Origin: [Eubacterium] eligens ATCC 27750
GTDB lineage: Bacteria; Bacillota; Clostridia; Lachnospirales; Lachnospiraceae
Assembly: GCF_000146185.1 (NCBI RefSeq)
Contig: NC_012778.1
Coordinates: 1,371,001 to 1,435,000, forward strand
Length of the DNA: 64,000 nucleotides
Reading direction: 5' to 3'
Part shown: in pieces, positions 9,073 to 18,687 of the stretch
How positions within the stretch are numbered: position 1 is the stretch's first letter
Layout: each line of letters opens with the position of its first letter
Notes under the pieces: generated by a model
What the model saw: only the letters and a program-made list of their open reading frames with translations
The model's database searches: none
What the model was told of the DNA's origin: nothing
Translations under genes and position numbers: made by a program

Positions 9073-10182
9073 TTATTCATTAGCAAATTCAAGTTCCTTA
9101 TAAATAACTTTTCCAGAGCTTTTAAATAATTCTCCGAATCCCATATCTTTGATACTTATAAGGCATCTGTCTGCACTCATGAATTTAACATTCATTGATA
9201 TCCGCGTTGTCATTCCTTCCCTGAATGGAATTTCACTTATATCAATGACTTCATCATAATATCTGTTATCTGGTGTTATGATTCTTAGTGTTATCTTTCT
9301 TAAATCATCAAGTATATACTCCATCGTCCTGTCTGCCATATACCAGTTCATTCCGGGCCTGATTATTCTGAACCTTTTATTCTTTCCATACTGGACGATA
9401 TCTGTTTCAATTCCATACTTTACATGATTATCAAGAAGCATCGTTACATCTGTAAATATTCTTGGCTTAACTGCCTCTATTGCACCCAGGCAGGCCCCTT
9501 TACAATACAGGTTCTGTCCAACAAATGCTTTTCTTCTTGTTACCATTAATTTTGCAAATTTAGGTGGAAGCTTTTCAACATTGAACCCGGCTCCCGTAAG
9601 GTATGCTGACGAAACAGGTCTTTTAGCAAAATATTCTTCTGCCATGCTGCAAAGCTCATTCTCAATCCCATCAATATTTTTTATATCTGCAGCTGCACAT
9701 ACCGCTTCTGACGAATATTGTGTACTTTCCTGTAACAGATAATTATTATTATCCTTTTTTCTTATAGCCAGCATATCACATTTAATGCCATTACTGCCAT
9801 AATCAAAAATCGCAACACCGGATGAATAAAGCTCCCTCTTCTGGCTGTATGCATAATAAGCAAAACTCTCTGCTTTGCTTATTATCTGCCATCTATCCCT
9901 TGGTATGCCTGCTTTCTCGAGCTCATCCCGCATTCTGTTAAGCTCATCCATCTGAAAATCTGATGTTGTTATACATACACTTTGTATTCTGCTTTCATCA
10001 GACAGTCTTAAACACTCTGCTACCAGCTTATTGACAGGGTATACTTCATCCGGTTGTTTTTCTTTTCCCTCCGGAAGTAAATTCACAGTTCTTATAACAC
10101 ATTTTTCACTGTCATATATTCCAGCCTGAATTGTTCTCTCGGCTATATCTATTCCTGCTATAAGACCACCATTCTGCTCCAT
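9073..10182 (-). CDS. ASKHA-fold (actin/Hsp70-like) protein, unknown function
   Basis: The 369-residue protein shows the three nucleotide-binding landmarks of the actin/Hsp70/sugar kinase superfamily. These are a phosphate-1-like segment at residues 7-24 (LIAGIDIAERTIQAGIYD), a phosphate-2-like segment at about 122-138 (GVAIFDYGSNGIKCDML), and an adenosine-like segment at about 193-205 (AYLTGAGFNVEKL). The N-terminal half resembles a shortened Hsp70 ATPase domain, while the last 120 residues look beta-rich. I believe it belongs to the family catalogued as DUF5716, but this is from memory. The ATG has an AAGGAG site. It starts 10 bases after the end of the 1126-residue gene upstream. By analogy with other ASKHA proteins it may be an ATP-driven switch for the neighbouring repeat proteins. 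Confidence 0.72.
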   Translation of the reverse strand: MEQNGGLIAGIDIAERTIQAGIYDSEKCVIRTVNLLPEGKEKQPDEVYPVNKLVAECLRLSDESRIQSVCITTSDFQMDELNRMRDELEKAGIPRDRWQIISKAESFAYYAYSQKRELYSSGVAIFDYGSNGIKCDMLAIRKKDNNNYLLQESTQYSSEAVCAAADIKNIDGIENELCSMAEEYFAKRPVSSAYLTGAGFNVEKLPPKFAKLMVTRRKAFVGQNLYCKGACLGAIEAVKPRIFTDVTMLLDNHVKYGIETDIVQYGKNKRFRIIRPGMNWYMADRTMEYILDDLRKITLRIITPDNRYYDEVIDISEIPFREGMTTRISMNVKFMSADRCLISIKDMGFGELFKSSGKVIYKELEFANE

Positions 10183-10192
10183 CCCTGTCTCC

Positions 10193-13100
10193 TTATTTCA
10201 CAATTTTAAACATCTGCTTACTTACATACTCTTCCACACTATAACTGCGCATAAGCTTCTTTAATGTAGCCATATCATGTAACTGCCTGCTTGCAAGGCA
10301 GTCATTAATTGCATCAAATCTGCCACTTACAGTATCGGGACTTACTTCCTCATATTTTAAATTATAATTCTCAGACACATTTTCTTCCCTGCTGCCTGCA
10401 ACCGTATAATTATAATCAAGCACATCGCCATAGAAAAGATTAAACCTGCATGTATATATTCCCCAGTCATTTGACTTCATAATCTGTGTATGCTGCTGTT
10501 TGTCATCATTTAAAGTATAGGTTACTGTAACCTTGCTTTCCGGTTCCGCAATACACTCAAGAACTGTAATTCCTATAACATTATATGGTATGTCAAGCAC
10601 CCCGTTAAATTTCTTATAAAACGCATATATTCTGTCATTTTCACACAGCTCATTTAAAATTTTCTGTGCATATTTTTTCTTCTTTTCATCATCAAGAACA
10701 GCAGTATTTTTAGAAATATTTTTAAGCCATGCCACATAACAGCACTCAGGAAGTCCTGTTCCATCTTCAATGCATTCATCCATTACCCTGAATACAATAT
10801 CGTTAGCTTTCTTCTGTCTTATCAGGTAAAGCTGCGCATTATATGAAAGATATGCTTTAACAATCAGCATATCGGGTATCTTACCATAATAATCTGAAAA
10901 TACTTCCGTAAATCTTCCACTATGTACTCCGGTATACATCATCTGAGCAAGTAGCCTTTCTGACAAATGTGTCACATTAACTCCATAGTTTAATCCTGCC
11001 TTCCACACTTCATACATATCCTCATTCGGACCATTGAAAAATTCGGACATGTATGAAAGAACTGATTCATTGTATATATGCTCCCTGAACATATATGCTG
11101 TAATCTCATCTATAACTTCGTTATGCTCATCTGATACATTATTAAGAATATAATCTGTCATTTTAAGAAGCCTTGTAACAGCTACACGGCTGCATCCATA
11201 TATGCTCACAAGCTCATATGCTTGCGAATACATGGATGAGTCTATAAGTATTTCTATAAGATTCTTTGCATCCTCCGACAACAATCCGTCTGTATCAACA
11301 AATGGATACTCATGCCAGAAATCATCCAGTTCATAATGTTTCCGGTAATAATCTATCATCCACGAATTAATTGTCTGTCTGAATGAATCATTAACACCTT
11401 CAAGCTTTTTAACATTCTTATAGCACATCAGTGTCTGATCATTAAATATCTGCTTCTTATGAAGCCTGCATGCACGGCTTACAAGTATACCTGCTTCTTT
11501 GCTCAACGTATCATCACATTTTTCAAATACTTCTTTATATTCTTCTTCATCAAAGACTTTTTCTATCTCGTAATCAACACCAGAATTTCTTACCCTGCCA
11601 TCACAACATCTGAACCCAACAACTGCATCAGGATTATACATATATATGTAGCACTGCGTTCCCATAAGTTCATAATCACATTTATCTTTAAGCTGGTTAT
11701 GCCAGACTTCTATACCTGTAACATAATTGCTAAAGCAATTTATCTTATATATGTATCTAAGTCTGCATATGAAATCATTAGTTTCCTCTGTTATTAATTG
11801 TGGTTCTAACAATGACTTATACAATATTTCAAGATATTCATTAATATTTCCTGCTTTCAATTGTTCATATACATATATTTCAATATTCTTTTCGTAGCAG
11901 GCATATATGTCTTTGTAATAACTATACCTGCCTCTTATTATATTTGCATACAAAAAAGCTTTATCCAGCCCCATCAGGGTATTATCATATGAGAAATACA
12001 TAAGAACAATCTTTGGCAGCTGTCTTTCAACATCCTTTTTCATACTGGCAATATAGAACTCATATAATCTTGTAATTCTCAGTCCCCTGAGTACTCCAAG
12101 CTCATACACCTCATAATACTGTTCACCTGTAAGTCCCAGTCTTATCATGTGAGAAACAAGAGCTGTAAGAATTTCGTCACTTTCAAACCTGTCATTTAGT
12201 TTCTTTAATACTGACACCAGTTCATATGACCCATTCTTTTCAGATAAAGCCACATCCGCAATCTGCAAAGCGAGCTTTTCATTAATAATTCCATATCTGC
12301 ATCCGAAATTAATAACCTTTATTTCGAATTTATTAAGTACTCTTAAAAGAACCGGCTGAGCGTTTAATATATTTATTGCTTCAAGATATATAACAGGACT
12401 TGTACATCCGTCATTAACAATATCCTTTATTCTGACAAGCCTTATACTCTTATTATTTTCTGTATCTGAGTTCAGATAAAAAAGCAGCCATAATAATCTG
12501 TATGTATCATACCCGTTTTCAAAAAATTTTCTTACCTGTTTATTAACCTGTTCTGTATATTCTTCTGACTTTACTATTAAAGTTGAAACATAAAGAAAGT
12601 AGCAATACATTTCCACATCGTCACCAATTCTGCCAATTATGTCTTTCTTAAGAAGTTCCATCATACCGGATGCCTCTTCTTCTCTTCCTGACATTGCAAA
12701 AAGCTGTACCTGCGCTATATCATAAAACGGATCATTTCCCCTGATTCCTCTTATCCTGTCAATAATCTGTAACGATTCAGAAATCCATTTTTCCTTCTTG
12801 ATTTTTTTCATTCTAAAATCAAGGTAACATTTTGTAAGTCCTTCAACTGCCTTTTTATTTTCCAGTCTTAAATCATACCGATTATCATTTGTTTCATCTT
12901 CAGTTACTGCTGACGAAACAGCCACAGGCACCTTAAAATGCTGCTTAAATGTATCGATACATATGTATGCATAGTTATTACCAGCATGCAGCTTCTCCGG
13001 ATCAATAATATATTCAAGCTTATATCTGTCTCCAATAAATTCATTATCACCTATAGAAGCCTTCCCGATTTTAATAAATGGTGCCTCAGAATATATACTT

Positions 13101-13573
13101 ACCTCTGTTGTTCCATGTCCGATTTTTTCAATCACAATTGTATCTTCATACTTCTCATCAGATACATTAATTCTTATCTGCCCTGTTTCTACTTTAATAG
13201 AGGCATCCTGCTCTGGCTCTGGCTTTTTAACAGTTTCCGGTTCACATGTAAATACATATGGGATAACCTTTTCTCCTGCATTACTGACTATCGTAAAGCA
13301 GCCTTCTATATCATTCTTCTCCTCTATTCCTTCAGCATTGACAGTATAACTGATATCTATATCAGTTCCATTAAAACTCTTTGTAATTACATTAACTCTT
13401 TCATTGTCTGAATACACCATTCCCGCCGTCTGTATGGAAGCAGTAAAATTAAAGTTCCCCTCTGTACATTTATCACAGGAAACATTCATTGCTGCCTGCT
13501 CATTCTCAAATGTCAGTTTAGGAACTTCAATAATTGATTTACCTCTTGATAGTCTGTTAATGTAATCCCTCAT
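10193..13573 (-). CDS. Very large beta-plus-helical-repeat protein, unknown function (DUF5717-like)
   Basis: 1126 residues with no signal peptide or membrane segment. The first 230 residues look like two beta-sandwich domains (NFTASIQTAGMVYS, then EVSIYSEAPFIKIG). Residues of about 235-960 are a long helical stretch with TPR- or HEAT-like periodicity, and the last 150 residues return to beta structure (ESKVTVTYTL, DWGIYTCRFNLFYGDVLDYNYTV). That layout suits a scaffold. I recall it as the family named DUF5717, which occurs in Lachnospiraceae next to the ASKHA-type gene; this needs a search. The ATG has GGAGG 11 bases upstream, overlapping the stop of rarA. It heads the four-gene cluster. Confidence 0.75.
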   Translation of the reverse strand: MRDYINRLSRGKSIIEVPKLTFENEQAAMNVSCDKCTEGNFNFTASIQTAGMVYSDNERVNVITKSFNGTDIDISYTVNAEGIEEKNDIEGCFTIVSNAGEKVIPYVFTCEPETVKKPEPEQDASIKVETGQIRINVSDEKYEDTIVIEKIGHGTTEVSIYSEAPFIKIGKASIGDNEFIGDRYKLEYIIDPEKLHAGNNYAYICIDTFKQHFKVPVAVSSAVTEDETNDNRYDLRLENKKAVEGLTKCYLDFRMKKIKKEKWISESLQIIDRIRGIRGNDPFYDIAQVQLFAMSGREEEASGMMELLKKDIIGRIGDDVEMYCYFLYVSTLIVKSEEYTEQVNKQVRKFFENGYDTYRLLWLLFYLNSDTENNKSIRLVRIKDIVNDGCTSPVIYLEAINILNAQPVLLRVLNKFEIKVINFGCRYGIINEKLALQIADVALSEKNGSYELVSVLKKLNDRFESDEILTALVSHMIRLGLTGEQYYEVYELGVLRGLRITRLYEFYIASMKKDVERQLPKIVLMYFSYDNTLMGLDKAFLYANIIRGRYSYYKDIYACYEKNIEIYVYEQLKAGNINEYLEILYKSLLEPQLITEETNDFICRLRYIYKINCFSNYVTGIEVWHNQLKDKCDYELMGTQCYIYMYNPDAVVGFRCCDGRVRNSGVDYEIEKVFDEEEYKEVFEKCDDTLSKEAGILVSRACRLHKKQIFNDQTLMCYKNVKKLEGVNDSFRQTINSWMIDYYRKHYELDDFWHEYPFVDTDGLLSEDAKNLIEILIDSSMYSQAYELVSIYGCSRVAVTRLLKMTDYILNNVSDEHNEVIDEITAYMFREHIYNESVLSYMSEFFNGPNEDMYEVWKAGLNYGVNVTHLSERLLAQMMYTGVHSGRFTEVFSDYYGKIPDMLIVKAYLSYNAQLYLIRQKKANDIVFRVMDECIEDGTGLPECCYVAWLKNISKNTAVLDDEKKKKYAQKILNELCENDRIYAFYKKFNGVLDIPYNVIGITVLECIAEPESKVTVTYTLNDDKQQHTQIMKSNDWGIYTCRFNLFYGDVLDYNYTVAGSREENVSENYNLKYEEVSPDTVSGRFDAINDCLASRQLHDMATLKKLMRSYSVEEYVSKQMFKIVK

Positions 13574-13579
13574 TGAAAA

Positions 13580-14902
13580 CTATGCCTCCGAATTAATCTT
13601 CTCCAAATGTTTCTTAATGTCCTTCTCATATCCCATATCAGATGGTTCGTAAAATTTCTCATCCACATATGCATCAGGAAGATACTGCTGTTTTACAAAA
13701 TGATTAGGATAGTCATGTGCATATTTATATCCTATTCCATGTCCAAGTTTTGCACTTCCTTTATAATGTGCATCCTGCAAATGTACAGGCACAGGCGCAG
13801 TCTTTGAATTTTTAACCACATCCATTGCCTTATCAATTGCCATAATACACGAATTGCTCTTAGGCGCAGTGGCAATATAAAGTGCTGCCTGACTAAGTAT
13901 TATCCGTGCTTCAGGCATTCCTATCCTTTCAACAGCCTGTGCTGCAGCAACTGCCACCTGCAATGCATTAGGATCCGCATTGCCTACATCCTCACTTGCA
14001 CATATCATAATTCTTCTGGCAATGAATTTTATATCTTCACCTGCATATAACATTTTGGCAAGATAATAGCTTACAGCATCCGGATCTGATCCTCGCATAC
14101 TCTTAATAAATGCAGATATTGTATCATAATGGTTATCGCCCTCTTTATCATATCTGACTGAACGTTTCTGGATACATTCCTGCGCTGTCTCAATGTCTAT
14201 ATGGATAAATCCATCCTCTGACCTGTCTGTCGTAAGTATACCAAGCTCTACGGCATTAAGTGCATTTCTTGCATCCCCATTGGATATATCAGCTAAGAAC
14301 TCCAGTGCATCATCATCTATTACCGCCTTATAACTCCCCATACCTTTCTTTTCGTCATATACAGCTCTTTTTATTATTGTCTTTATATCGTCTTTTTCAA
14401 GAGGCTTCAACTCAAATATTATTGACCTTGATATTAAAGCCCCGTTTACTTCAAAATATGGATTCTCCGTGGTCGCGCCAATAAGAATTATAGTTCCATC
14501 CTCAACGAAAGGTAACAGATAATCCTGCTGACCTTTATTAAATCTATGAATCTCATCTACAAAAAGTATCGTTTTTCTTCCATACATTCCAAGATTGTCC
14601 TTTGCTTTTGCAACAACCTCTTCCATGTCCTTTTTGCCTGCTACTGTCGCATTAACCTGACAGAACTCTGCACTCGTTGTATTGGCTATAATTCTTGCAA
14701 GTGTAGTTTTTCCTGTTCCCGGCGGTCCATAAAAAATAACTGAACTTAGCTTATCAGCTTTAATAGCCCTGTAAAGCAGTTTATCTTTACCAACTATATG
14801 TGACTGTCCAACCATCTCCTCAAGAGTTTCTGGTCGTAATCTCATCGCAAGCGGAGACTCATTGTTCTTATTGTTTTCCCTCATGTATTCAAATAAATCC
14901 AT
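13580..14902 (-). CDS. rarA: Replication-associated recombination protein A (RarA/MgsA)
   Basis: A clamp-loader-like AAA+ ATPase that acts at stalled replication forks. The N-terminal SPLAMRLRPETLEEMVGQ is the family signature. It is followed by Walker A GPPGTGKTT, Walker B ILFVDEIHRF, sensor 1 LIGATTENP, and the C-terminal tetramerisation region (GSDPDAVSYYLA, APVPVHLQDAHY, GYKYAHDYPNHFV). The start was set at MDLFEYMREN, with AAGGA 8 bases upstream. The open frame extends 42 codons further, but that extension would overlap the upstream gene by 101 bases and does not look like protein of this family. It lies between a zinc-ribbon membrane protein and the large repeat protein and is probably in the same operon. 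Confidence 0.96.
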   Translation of the reverse strand: MDLFEYMRENNKNNESPLAMRLRPETLEEMVGQSHIVGKDKLLYRAIKADKLSSVIFYGPPGTGKTTLARIIANTTSAEFCQVNATVAGKKDMEEVVAKAKDNLGMYGRKTILFVDEIHRFNKGQQDYLLPFVEDGTIILIGATTENPYFEVNGALISRSIIFELKPLEKDDIKTIIKRAVYDEKKGMGSYKAVIDDDALEFLADISNGDARNALNAVELGILTTDRSEDGFIHIDIETAQECIQKRSVRYDKEGDNHYDTISAFIKSMRGSDPDAVSYYLAKMLYAGEDIKFIARRIMICASEDVGNADPNALQVAVAAAQAVERIGMPEARIILSQAALYIATAPKSNSCIMAIDKAMDVVKNSKTAPVPVHLQDAHYKGSAKLGHGIGYKYAHDYPNHFVKQQYLPDAYVDEKFYEPSDMGYEKDIKKHLEKINSEA

Positions 14903-14927
14903 AATCAATTCCTTATCCACAAAACAT

Positions 14928-16598
14928 TTATTTAAGTTCTGTTCCAAGCCACAGCCTGTCAACATATCCAATCTGACTGCTGTTATTGCCTTTAAGTGTA
15001 TTAGAATACAGTATGTTATCAGAATCATATGAATATATTCTGTTCTTATAGAAATGTGTTCCCTGCGTGCTTGTATTTGAATCTGCTTTAAATATAAGTA
15101 CTGCCTTTTCTTTAATACTATTCATATAATACTGGTTATTATCTGCTATATATGTTATCGCCTTGCTTTTATTATACACCTTTGATAATGAACCTGCATT
15201 TACATCAGAAGCGATATCAGTGATTTTATTATTATCAATAACTCTTAACCGGTTATCTGCATTTACATATACAATTTCACCACTGGCAGAATTGTATATA
15301 TAATTCTTCTCCTTAGTCATTGAATCTATATCAATATAATCTCCTGTCTTACCATCCTTATATAAGGCTGATGTAAGTGTAGCACCTGATAATCTGTATA
15401 TAAGAGAATTATTCTTATCAATTATATAATCTGCATCCGTATCAGTTTTCTTATCAATTTTATGTACTGCTGCATCCTTACAGGAATAATAATACACCCC
15501 ATCTGACTTGGAATACAGAAAAGCATCAACATCTTTTCTTGTATTAAGGCTGTCCGCATTACCTGTATATACGCCTGATGTATTCTCGGATGCCGGCCAT
15601 ATCTGCATAACTGTATCAGCAACTGTCACTGGTTTTTCTTTACGCTCATAGTCATATGTATACAATGATCCTGCATTTGTAAGACATACTATTATGTGCT
15701 TTGCTTCATATACATATGCCTTATTAAGGTTTCCTTCTATCAGCGTTGTCTGTGCCTCTGAATGTTTTTTAACTTCCATAATACTGCTCATTGCAAGACT
15801 TGTGCCATTCGTTGAGCCTTCATCATTGATAACATTATTATTCGTATATATTACCTTACCATCATTAGATATATACACAATTTCTTTCTGAAGATCATCC
15901 TCTGTAACAAGAACACACTCATCTTTATTCCATATATACATGGAATATTTTCTGGATGTTTTATTTTCATCATAAGTCACAGTGACAAAATATCTTCCAT
16001 TATCACTTGCAACACTTAAAATATTCTTGTCAGAATCAATCTGTTCCGGCCACTCTGGTGTATAAAATGTCTTGCTGTCAGATGCAAATATAGCATTTTT
16101 TTCATCGCACACATAATTACTGTCCAAACCCGCAATATCATATATCTTTCCATTATAACTTACATAAAGAGCATAATTTTTCTTTGTTGCAAGCTTGTAT
16201 ATTCCAAATGCTGCCGCCCCTGTAATTATCAGAACCACAATCAGCGCAGCTATCATTTTCATTCTTTTGTTCACTTTGCGGCGTGCAATTCTTACCTTTG
16301 AGTGTTCCTTAGTATCCTCGCCGGCTTTCATATTGTTATTTCTATTCTGTCTGCCCGTATCATTTTTTCTTTTATTCTGACTTGTTCTTTTCTGCACGCG
16401 CTTAACTAATTCCTGTCCATAGTCTCCTGGTGATTTCTCTTTTTTATCAGAAGAAGCAGACCTGTCTTTCAAAGCCTGCTTCTCTTCATATGCTTTTCTT
16501 CTGGCAAGATAATCACTATTGTTAACTAATATGACAGGTCCGTCACATCTTGGGCACTGACTGCCCTCATATTCCTGACCACATTTAGTACACAGCAT
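14928..16598 (-). CDS. Zinc-ribbon membrane protein with large extracytoplasmic domain, unknown function
   Basis: 556 residues. The N-terminus has two CxxC pairs (CTKCGQEYEGSQCPRC, residues 3-18), a zinc ribbon. A very basic linker rich in Lys, Arg and Asn follows (about 30-112), then a single membrane segment (about 113-136, MIAALIVVLIITGAAAFGIY). The remaining 420 residues would lie outside the cell. They show a repeating beta pattern (NILSVASDNGRYFVTVTYDE, VVYISNDGKVIYTNNNV-like stretches, NSASGEIVYVNADNRLRVI) like a WD40 or TolB propeller, although no exact family is recognised. The AAAAGGAAAG site supports the ATG. It lies between glyS and rarA on the same strand. An envelope sensor or anchor is a guess. 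Confidence 0.72.
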   Translation of the reverse strand: MLCTKCGQEYEGSQCPRCDGPVILVNNSDYLARRKAYEEKQALKDRSASSDKKEKSPGDYGQELVKRVQKRTSQNKRKNDTGRQNRNNNMKAGEDTKEHSKVRIARRKVNKRMKMIAALIVVLIITGAAAFGIYKLATKKNYALYVSYNGKIYDIAGLDSNYVCDEKNAIFASDSKTFYTPEWPEQIDSDKNILSVASDNGRYFVTVTYDENKTSRKYSMYIWNKDECVLVTEDDLQKEIVYISNDGKVIYTNNNVINDEGSTNGTSLAMSSIMEVKKHSEAQTTLIEGNLNKAYVYEAKHIIVCLTNAGSLYTYDYERKEKPVTVADTVMQIWPASENTSGVYTGNADSLNTRKDVDAFLYSKSDGVYYYSCKDAAVHKIDKKTDTDADYIIDKNNSLIYRLSGATLTSALYKDGKTGDYIDIDSMTKEKNYIYNSASGEIVYVNADNRLRVIDNNKITDIASDVNAGSLSKVYNKSKAITYIADNNQYYMNSIKEKAVLIFKADSNTSTQGTHFYKNRIYSYDSDNILYSNTLKGNNSSQIGYVDRLWLGTELK

Positions 16599-16644
16599 AA
16601 TTCTTTCCTTTTAATTATCGATTTAAATTCTGTTCTTTTATTAA

Positions 16645-18033
16645 TTAAAATCTAAACTTATCTTCAAAATATGCCTTAAGATCTGCTATCTTTATTCTTT
16701 CCTGCTGCATTGTATCCCTATCTCTTACAGTTACAGCACCATCTTCTTCCGAATCAAAATCATATGTGATACAGAATGGTGTACCAATCTCATCCTGTCT
16801 TCTGTATCTCTTTCCGATATTACCTCTGTCATCAAATTCACAGTTATAGTACTTAGAAAGCTCTGCATATACTTTTTCTGCGCCTTCATTTAACTTCTTA
16901 GAAAGTGGAAGAATACCAATCTTAACTGGTGCTATTGCAGGGTGGAAATGAAGAACTGTTCTTACATCTCCTCCTTCAAGTTCTTCTTCGTCATAAGCTG
17001 AGCAGAGGAATGCTAATGTTACACGGTCTGCGCCAAGTGAAGGCTCGATAACATATGGTATATACTTCTCCTTAGCTTCATCATCAAAGTATGACATATC
17101 TTCGCCAGATACTGTCTGATGCTGTGTAAGGTCATAGTCTGTTCTGTCAGCAATACCCCAGAGTTCGCCCCATCCGAATGGGAAGAGGAATTCGATATCT
17201 GTTGTTCCCTTAGAGTAGAAGCAGAGTTCTTCTGGTGAATGATCTCTTGCTCTCATTTCATCTTCCTTAATTCCTAATGCCTTAAGCCAGTCTATGCAGT
17301 ACTGTCTCCAGTATGTGAACCACTCAAGATCTGTTCCAGGCTTGCAGAAGAACTCTAATTCCATCTGCTCAAACTCTCTTGTTCTGAATGTGAAGTTACC
17401 TGGTGTAATCTCGTTACGGAATGACTTACCAATCTGTCCGATACCAAAAGGCACTTTCTTTCTTGATGTTCTCTGGACATTCTTGAAGTTAACGAAGATA
17501 CCCTGAGCTGTCTCCGGTCTTAAATATACTGTATTCTTGGCATCCTCAGTTACACCCTGGAATGTCTTGAACATAAGGTTGAACTGTCTGATATCTGTGA
17601 AATTGTGCTTACCGCATGAAGGACAGCAGATATTCTTCTCATCAATGAAATTCTTCATCTGCTCCTGTGTCCATCCATCAACTGAACCGCCAAGATCATA
17701 TGAATTCTCATCTGCCCAGTCTTCTATAAGTTTATCTGCTCTGAATCTCTCATGACATTCCTTGCAGTCCATTAATGGATCAGAAAATCCACCAAGATGA
17801 CCTGATGCTACCCAAGTCTGAGGGTTCATAAGAATTGCACAATCAACACCAACATTATATGGGCTTTCCTGTACGAACTTCTGCCACCATGCCTTCTTAA
17901 CATTGTTCTTTAACTCAACACCAAGATTACCATAATCCCATGTATTAGCTAATCCTCCATAGATTTCAGAACCTGGGTAAACAAATCCTCTCGCCTTAGC
18001 TAAAGAAACAATTTTCTCCATTGTCTTTTCCAT
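16645..18033 (-). CDS. glyS: Glycine-tRNA ligase, single-chain alpha2 type
   Basis: Charges tRNA-Gly. At 462 residues it is the homodimeric class II form, not the alpha2-beta2 form. Visible features are [23 protein letters not shown] at the N-terminus and a zinc-binding-like set of cysteines (CKECHERF, later CCPSCG). Motif 2 is within [33 protein letters not shown], motif 3 in [13 protein letters not shown], and the anticodon-binding domain is at the C-terminus ([12 protein letters not shown] through VTVRDRDTM). The ATG has AGGAGG 11 bases upstream. It appears to be the first gene of the long minus-strand run; no T-box leader was found in the short space before array 2. Confidence 0.98.
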   Translation of the reverse strand: MEKTMEKIVSLAKARGFVYPGSEIYGGLANTWDYGNLGVELKNNVKKAWWQKFVQESPYNVGVDCAILMNPQTWVASGHLGGFSDPLMDCKECHERFRADKLIEDWADENSYDLGGSVDGWTQEQMKNFIDEKNICCPSCGKHNFTDIRQFNLMFKTFQGVTEDAKNTVYLRPETAQGIFVNFKNVQRTSRKKVPFGIGQIGKSFRNEITPGNFTFRTREFEQMELEFFCKPGTDLEWFTYWRQYCIDWLKALGIKEDEMRARDHSPEELCFYSKGTTDIEFLFPFGWGELWGIADRTDYDLTQHQTVSGEDMSYFDDEAKEKYIPYVIEPSLGADRVTLAFLCSAYDEEELEGGDVRTVLHFHPAIAPVKIGILPLSKKLNEGAEKVYAELSKYYNCEFDDRGNIGKRYRRQDEIGTPFCITYDFDSEEDGAVTVRDRDTMQQERIKIADLKAYFEDKFRF

Positions 18034-18106
18034 AATAATATAATCCTCCTAAAGGCAACAGCCTGACTACATCGAACTGCATCGGCTGCTACATAATCTT
18101 AATTAT

Positions 18107-18115
18107 TTTATAACA
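18107..18115 (-). promoter_or_regulatory. Possible extended -10 promoter of glyS
   Basis: Minus-strand TGTTATAAA is a good extended -10 element about 75 bases before the glyS start. The -35 region (about TCTTGC at 17 bases) is poor. It lies between the gene and repeat array 2. Confidence 0.4.
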
Positions 18116-18153
18116 TTTAGTGCTGATTAGCAAGAGGGCTGATGGGAATCTTG

Positions 18154-18587
18154 TTTTGGACTTCCTCCGTGCCTCCCGCCACTTCAACGTCCAATCCGCC
18201 GCTCTTTCTCACTCCTTTTGGACTTCTTCCCGCCTTCCCGCCGCTTCAACATCCAATCCGCCGCTCTTTCTCACTCCTTTTGGACTTCCTCCGTGCTTCC
18301 CGCTGCTTCAACGTCCAATCCGCCGCTTCTGCAAATCCCTTTTGGACTTCCTCCGTGCTTCCCGCCGCTTCAACGTCCAATCTGCCGCTTCTGCAAATCC
18401 CTTTTGGACTTCCTCCGTGCTTCCCGCCGCTTCAACGTCCAATCTGCCGCTTCTGCAAATCCCTTTTGGACTTTCTCCCGCCTTCCTGCCGCTTCAACGT
18501 CCAATCCGCCGCTCTTTCTCACTCCTTTTGGACTTTCTCCTGCCTTCCCGCCACTTCAACATCCAATCCGCCACTTCCACGCATGTA
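18154..18587. repeat. Tandem array 2: seven 62-bp units
   Basis: Seven units of exactly 62 bp, each opening TTTTGGACTT (18154, 18216, 18278, 18340, 18402, 18464, 18526). The shared core is TTTTGGACTTCCTCCGTG, then GCTTCAACGTCCAATC. TTGGAC and GTCCAA form an inverted repeat in five units; units 2 and 7 have ATCCAA. The ends of the units vary: CTCTTTCTCACTCC in units 1, 2 and 6, and CTTCTGCAAATCCC in units 3-5. Units 4 and 5 are identical. The core is clearly related to arrays 1 and 3. The array lies between the divergent glyS and nuclease genes. All plus-strand frames stay open because the unit has no stop codons and 62 is not a multiple of 3; the resulting frames are not genes. Confidence 0.97.
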
Positions 18588-18687
18588 TTTGTCGTCTATG
18601 AATATTTTATAAATTATTACTTGACTTTAATGTCAGAATACTTTATATTCTTATTATAACCAAAACGCATTAGAAGGAGGATATTTC

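Noticed and set aside
14903..15028. N-terminal extension of rarA by 42 codons
   Set aside because: It would overlap the zinc-ribbon gene by about 100 bases. The conserved start MDLFEYMREN has its own ribosome binding site.
18120..18659. Three overlapping plus-strand open frames of 127-179 codons through array 2 (and similar frames in arrays 1 and 3)
   Set aside because: The 62-bp unit has no stop codon in the forward frames, and a length not divisible by three makes each frame cycle through all three readings. The repetitive FW.SS..PAASTSN-type products are artefacts of the repeat.
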